Below, in pieces: positions 61,001 to 64,000 of a stretch of 64,000 nucleotides of DNA. The notes under the pieces were generated by a model. It was given only the letters and a program-made list of their open reading frames with translations. It did no database searches and was not told the origin of the DNA. This DNA comes from Symbiodinium natans (lineage: Eukaryota; Sar; Dinophyceae; Suessiales; Symbiodiniaceae), in the NCBI GenBank assembly GCA_905221605.1, contig CAJNDS010000114.1, positions 584,355-648,354 on the forward strand. Direction: 5' to 3'. The first letter of the stretch is position 1. Each line of letters opens with the position of its first letter. A program made the translations under genes and the position numbers.

Positions 61001-61872
61001 TACTTATAAGCTCCCACAGCCCCCGAAGTAGGTCATAAGTAGACATACTTGGGGTTGCAAGTACCATGCACCTCATAGTAGGCAAGGCTCTGCGAATCGA
61101 CCCTCGCCACAGTGCGTGTGGTTTTGAGGGCAAGATCCTGGCTTTTAGGGTTTAGGGTTTAGGGTTTAGGGTTTAGGGTTTAGGGTTTAGGGTTTAGGTA
61201 TAACGACGATTACTTCCGGGTCAGGAGCCAACGTCGCACAGGTGATGAAGTTTAAGAACCTTTTCTTAACTTCCTGGTTGGATGTGTTTTTATTGTGGTT
61301 TTGCTGGGGCGAAAACAGCGTTTTGTGCTTTCATTCGCTCGATGTTGCAAGTATGTTATCCCTGTTTTGGCTTTTCCCCCCTTTCCCCCCGCTCTCCCAC
61401 CCGGCAACAAAAAACGCAATCACAGGGTTGTTTTTTTGATATTGAAAGGCTTTGATGTGTTTTGCAAAGCCAACTGTCCTGTGATCATGACATGACCCCT
61501 CATGTTGCGTCCATTAGCACCTCGAGCCTGTTTTGGCAGTCGCTCATGTGATTTTTCCTATCCTGTGATCACCTGCTTTTCCATAAGATCTGGTCGATCG
61601 CCCGAACCTTTTGCAGTTGTTTGACCCCCCCCCATCCCTCCCCCCATCCCTCCCCCCCCATCCCTCCCCCCCATCCCTCCCCCCCATCCCTCCCCCCCAT
61701 CCCTCCCCCCCTACCCACCACGGCAAAAAACAACAACAACCGAAACCCGAAAACAAGCGGACCCCACAGGCCAACAGGCGCAACAAAGACTTGAACCAGG
61801 TACAGCGTGGATCTCTACCTGGCATCGCACGTCCATGCCTACGAAAGAACCTTCCGGACACAGAATGGCTCG
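55040..61872 (+). CDS. purple acid phosphatase-type metallophosphoesterase, introns filled with ITRs
   Basis: Purple acid phosphatases hydrolyse phosphate esters at a two-metal centre, usually in secreted or vacuolar compartments. Exons: 55040-55112 (LRLAVVGDIGFRDNGTADQV), 55223 to about 55334 (STPDAVIQLGDVTWD), 59033-59113 (SEARQLHWLEEELKSANALE), 59338-59378 (ARAKRPWVVVAGHR), 59647-59707 (PMYCSLVRPTCSTEAGSPIK), 60408-60452 (SLRAVLEPLFV) and 61800 to about 61872 (YSVDLYLASHVHAYERT). These give motif I GD-G, motif II GDVTW, the QxxWLExxL...RPW segment, GHRPMYCS and the HVHAYERT metal-ligand motif, in family order. Splices join in frame: 55112|55223 makes ARIQ, 59113|59338 makes LEAR, 59378|59647 makes GHRPMY, 60452|61800 makes FVRYSVD. 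Donors are GA, GC, GC, GT and GC; all acceptors are AG. The GNH(E/D) motif expected between motif II and WLE was not found, and exons between 55.3 and 59.0 kb are only tentatively assigned. Confidence 0.75.
55536..55659. mobile_element. M3 MITE copy
   Basis: CTACTATATGCTTAAGAGCC to GGCTCTTAAGCTACTAGTAG, with the interior ATATTCTTCCGCGTGAGGGC. Both ends share an A-to-G change (AAGAGCC/GGCTCTT), keeping the inverted repeat paired. Confidence 0.82.
55672..55786 (+). CDS. probable exon, perhaps of the phosphatase
   Basis: After TTCAAG: LILRAGSNQSSRQLLFADWV, then LKEIFMDTSPPHYVALG, ending at an ITR. Position and ordinary composition suggest an exon of the gene at 55040-61872, but no phosphatase motif is visible. 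Confidence 0.42.
56272..56363 (+). CDS. probable exon, perhaps of the phosphatase
   Basis: Between an ITR and an M1 MITE end: LRSCVEQLAAKDRDPMQVYQ, then RLCGNGKHQ. Good composition, family unclear. Confidence 0.4.
56364..56445. mobile_element. truncated M1 MITE with ITR
   Basis: TACTTGGAGGTTCAGGGAAA runs into CCCTAAA units (56386-56415), then CCCATTACAAGTGCAGTTAT. The right end is missing. A right-end fragment (GCAGTTATCATTGGGTTACT...GAACCTCTAAGTA) lies at 57399-57441, about 1 kb away. Confidence 0.65.
56446..57395. other. stretch without a secure exon
   Basis: Low-GC part with TATATATA near 56640-56690, then mixed frames on both strands (56730-56930; 57046-57327). ACGAGATC recurs near 56531, 56550, 56898, 57252 and 57304. 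Confidence 0.45.
57600..57912. repeat. minisatellite, four units of about 80 bases
   Basis: Each unit has AAAGCCCTATTCTGTTTCTA, an ITR-like CCTAAAAC/CCTAAACC part and a run of 8-14 C. The units differ mainly in C-run length. Confidence 0.85.
57917..58020. repeat. ITR array (CCCTAAA), 15 units
   Basis: Clean array directly after the minisatellite and 14 bases before a CAG acceptor. Confidence 0.95.
58034..58141 (+). CDS. probable exon
   Basis: After TTCTTCAG, 35 codons and TGA in phase 0: VVCLHGGQRTIYHARASVLR, then PACVALMRHLA. It may end earlier at a donor. It lies inside the phosphatase span. Confidence 0.42.
   Translation: MVCLHGGQRTIYHARASVLRGPHLPACVALMRHLA
58268..58412. mobile_element. 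MITE-like inverted repeat
   Basis: ATGGGTTCCCCTACTACCCC ... CCTCCCCTAGGCTTCCCCCC ... GGGGGGAACCTAAGGGGGGG. A related fragment (GGGGGGAACCTAGCGGGGGG) is at 22215-22255. Confidence 0.55.
58446..58511 (+). CDS. probable short exon
   Basis: LWTEALVDLPSTVERLDSDF after a CTTAG acceptor. Downstream a CAAGGGACTAAACGAGGGAC repeat recurs at 58590 and 60690. Confidence 0.35.
58765..58850 (+). CDS. probable short exon
   Basis: After CCCTTAG: MKKPMCNLEAAALLGRRLGL and PETL, ending at an ITR whose first TTAGGG follows directly. Confidence 0.38.
58848..59032. repeat. ITR array (TTCAGGG then TTTAGGG), 26 units
   Basis: Five TTCAGGG units then 20 canonical units. Its last TTTAG is the acceptor region of the phosphatase exon at 59033. 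Confidence 0.95.
60170..60315. repeat. TA/TCTA/TG microsatellite
   Basis: Compound tract inside the phosphatase intron 59708-60407. Confidence 0.9.
60483..60655. mobile_element. M4-type MITE with ITR in a phosphatase intron
   Basis: GGGTATTTCCCGAACAAAGG to GGGTACCCTTATCTTGGGAG, with TTTAGGG/TGTAGGG units at 60538-60580 between TAGGTAG and AGCCCCCAATAG. Confidence 0.6.
60985..61082. mobile_element. M1 right-half fragment
   Basis: TCTACTTATAAGCTCCCACA to AAGTACCATGCACCTCATAG resembles the right part of the 18561 copy. The left end is replaced by an ITR. Confidence 0.5.
61620..61712. repeat. CCATCCCTCCCCC minisatellite
   Basis: Six units of 13-15 bases, differing in C-run length. It lies 88 bases before the HVHAYERT exon. 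Confidence 0.9.
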
Positions 61873-62129
61873 GTGTGTGCGGGTCTCAGTGGGTTTCAGG
61901 GCTTGGCGAAGGCAAGCTGCTTGCAATTCTTACGGCAAAAGCGCAAAAGGAGCAGACCAGAGTCAGATAGGATGGAGTAACCATTCCGTAGTTGCTGTAG
62001 CAGTTGTAAAGTCGTAAGGGCGCGTCGTTCTCAATGAGGGTCCCTTTCTGGGGTTCCTTGTTCGAAGCGGCTCCATAGATCCCGGGACCCGAGTCTTGAA
62101 TCATCCCAAACGAGTCAATCAAACCCTAC

Positions 62130-62237
62130 CTTAAGACCCCAAAACCTTTTTTTTGTAGGTTATATACTTAAGAATCCTATAAGGGCCTTTCATAATAAGA
62201 ACCTACAAAAAAGTGGGTTTGGGGTTCTTAAGGTAGT
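62130..62237. mobile_element. MITE-like inverted repeat
   Basis: TACCTTAAGACCCCAAAACC and GGTTTGGGGTTCTTAAGGTA pair, as do TTTTTTGTAGGTT and AACCTACAAAAAA inside. Length about 108. Confidence 0.78.
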
Positions 62238-62814
62238 GGATCACCCTAGAAGCCCTCAACCCAAGAAACCCTCTGAGCCCCCAGAAGCCTTAAACCCTGT
62301 ACCACAGCTTTCCGAAACCCTCAACAACCAGGGAACCCTCCTAAACCCTGAACGCTAAACCCTAAACCCTAGGCCCAAAGAAACTCTCCATCCAGGCAAA
62401 GCCGACGACACGGCGGATGCCTCCTGCGGGTGCCCAGGGCTTTCCCGAAGTGGGGGGGCATCACTTCTTTTTGGTTAGGTTTAGGGTTTCGGGTTTAGGG
62501 TTTAGGATTTAGGGTTTAGGATTTAGGGTTTAGGGTTGAGGGTTGAGGGTTTAGGGTTTGTTTACTTGCGGCACCACTTTTTCTTTTTTCTCGGGGGTGG
62601 GGGGGGTAGGGGGGGTGGGGGTGGTTCTGGGTTTAGGGTTTGGGGTTCTAGAAGAAGAGGGCAACGTGGGGCTTTCCCAAAGTGCGGCACCACTTTTTTT
62701 TTTGTGGGGGGGGGGGGGGGTGGGGGCAGGTGAAGCTGTTACCCTGACAGAAAGTGTAGAACGGTGACAACAACTATAGAACAGTGAAAAAAAATCATTC
62801 GATCACGCTTCCAA

Positions 62815-63290
62815 CCTCAACAGTTTGCTTGAGGCCTCCTCAGGCCGCTTAGGTGCAGTGGCCGAAGACCTCCGAAGAGGCACATCTCAGGGTATTGGAC
62901 CCAGGAACGAACCCACGTTTATTTGACGCCTCCAACAGCTGGCTCAAGGCCTCTGCCGGCCGCTTGGGGTTCACTGGCCTTAGATCCCTAGGGCCTAGGT
63001 TGCATGCCGAAGCGAGCATGCGCGCAGGCTCGGCACTACTTGCTTACATTCAATTTGAGCTGAGCTCCATTCTGAGCCGAGCTTCCTTCGATCATGACCG
63101 CAAGGTGATGGACCTGGATGCTGAGCCTTCGCCGAAGCGAACATGCACAGAGGCTCAGCACAATCCCTGTGTCCGTGTGGCGCCTAAGTTTGTTATGTTT
63201 GTCATGGCTCTCTCCAGGTGGTGGACCTGGATGCTGAGCCTTTGCCGAAGCGGACATCCACGCATCGACGCAGGCATCGAACGAAGTAAA
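62815..63290 (+). CDS. exons with internal tandem duplication, unknown
   Basis: Two pairs of related segments. SLLEASSGRLGAVAEDLRRG (about 62822-62880) resembles SWLKASAGRLGFTGLRSLG (about 62940-62998). VMDLDAEPSPKRTCTE (from 63106) resembles VVDLDAEPLPKRTSTHRRRH (from 63219), which ends RTK and TAA at about 63290. Both DLDAEP exons follow an AG and start with GTGATGG/GTGGTGG. A basic C-terminal tail could be a nuclear signal (inference). Confidence 0.45.
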
Positions 63291-63389
63291 TAAGCTCCCA
63301 GACTTCCATGATGGTCAGGCCACAGCTGGAGAGTTCAGAATCCCCATGCGGTTAGCGCTGGGTGGTTTGGGGTTTAGGGTTTAGGGTCT

Positions 63390-63705
<316 letters not shown>

Positions 63706-63711
63706 TTTGAG

Positions 63712-64000
63712 TCGAAATTGAGGCTTTGGGGTCCACAGAACCTCAATTTTGACTCAAACGAGCCTTCGGACCCGCCCCTGCGAGCAGCTTCCCCAACCAT
63801 TTCAGTCAAAGTTGAGACTCTGGGGCTTCAAACGGGCCCCGGACCCTGGAGCAGCTCCCAGAGCCGTTTGAGTCAAAATTGAGGCTTCGGGGCCCGCAGA
63901 ATCTCAATTTTGACTCAATCGGGCCTTCGGACCTGCCGAGCAGCTTCCGCGCCGTTTGAGTAAAAATTGAGGCTTTGAGACCCACAGAACCTCAATTTTG
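63712..64000. repeat. palindromic satellite, truncated by the window edge
   Basis: GCCGTTTGAGTCAAAATTGA, GGCTT(T/C)GGGG(T/C)CC, then CAGAACCTCAATTTTGACTC and AAACG repeat at about 63700, 63798 (worn), 63860 and 63950. Each unit is an inverted repeat, so each could fold into a hairpin. Confidence 0.85.

Overview
This window is nuclear DNA of a dinoflagellate, most likely a member of the Suessiales/Symbiodiniaceae (inference). The evidence is: many short exons with AG|G junctions; intron donors of the GC and GA type as well as GT; a multi-exon pentatricopeptide-repeat (PPR) gene; a membrane protein with C-terminal ShKT-like cysteine modules; and, above all, dozens of internal arrays of the plant/alveolate telomere repeat TTTAGGG in both orientations. 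These arrays are interstitial telomeric repeats (ITRs). The window is not a chromosome end, because ITRs and genes alternate from one edge to the other.

Layout. 0-12 kb: ITRs, microsatellites, inverted-repeat elements (MITE-like), and an alanine-rich single-pass membrane protein gene (8.7-9.5 kb). 12-23 kb: three exon clusters (12.0-13.0, 14.8-17.0 and 20.7-22.9 kb) whose introns are largely ITRs and MITEs, plus a convincing minus-strand terminal exon at 17.3-17.6 kb. 23-31 kb: a PPR protein gene with about 17 recognisable exons. 31-35 kb: a further exon cluster. 35-36.4 kb: AT-richer spacer with few signals, then a lone ClpB/Hsp104-like exon. 36.7-39.1 kb: the best conventional gene, three exons of a multi-pass membrane protein. 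40-49.6 kb: a degenerate tandem triplication of one unrecognised gene; the middle copy carries three inverted duplications and the third unit carries a 1.4-kb insertion. 50-54.5 kb: smaller exon clusters. 55.0-61.9 kb: a metallophosphoesterase gene of the purple acid phosphatase type, rebuilt here from seven exons. 62.8-63.3 kb: a tandem exon duplication. 63.4-64 kb: a GA microsatellite and a palindromic satellite.

At least ten MITE-like families were recognised by their terminal inverted repeats. For reference: M1 TACTTGGAGGTTCATGGTAC; M2 CCAGAGACTCCAAAACCCC; M3 CTACTATTTGCTTAAGAACC; M4 GGGGGTTTACGAAAATAGGG; M5 TTGGGATGTTCCC; M6 GGGTTCTTAAGGGAGGGG; M7 TAGCCCAGTGGTACC; M8 TTTCATGGGCCCTTAGTATG; M9 GTACCCCCTTAAGGTTGTAC; M10 GTACCTGGACCCTATTTACC. 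Several copies contain an ITR, so telomeric repeats entered pre-existing elements.

Most reading frames in the window are noise: homopolymeric peptides from microsatellites, or LGFRV/PKP-type peptides read from ITRs. Exons were called where an open frame without ITR begins after AG, ideally ends at a donor, and reads as ordinary protein. Genes are therefore given as exon chains with approximate edges. No search was run; family names rest on motifs read by eye.
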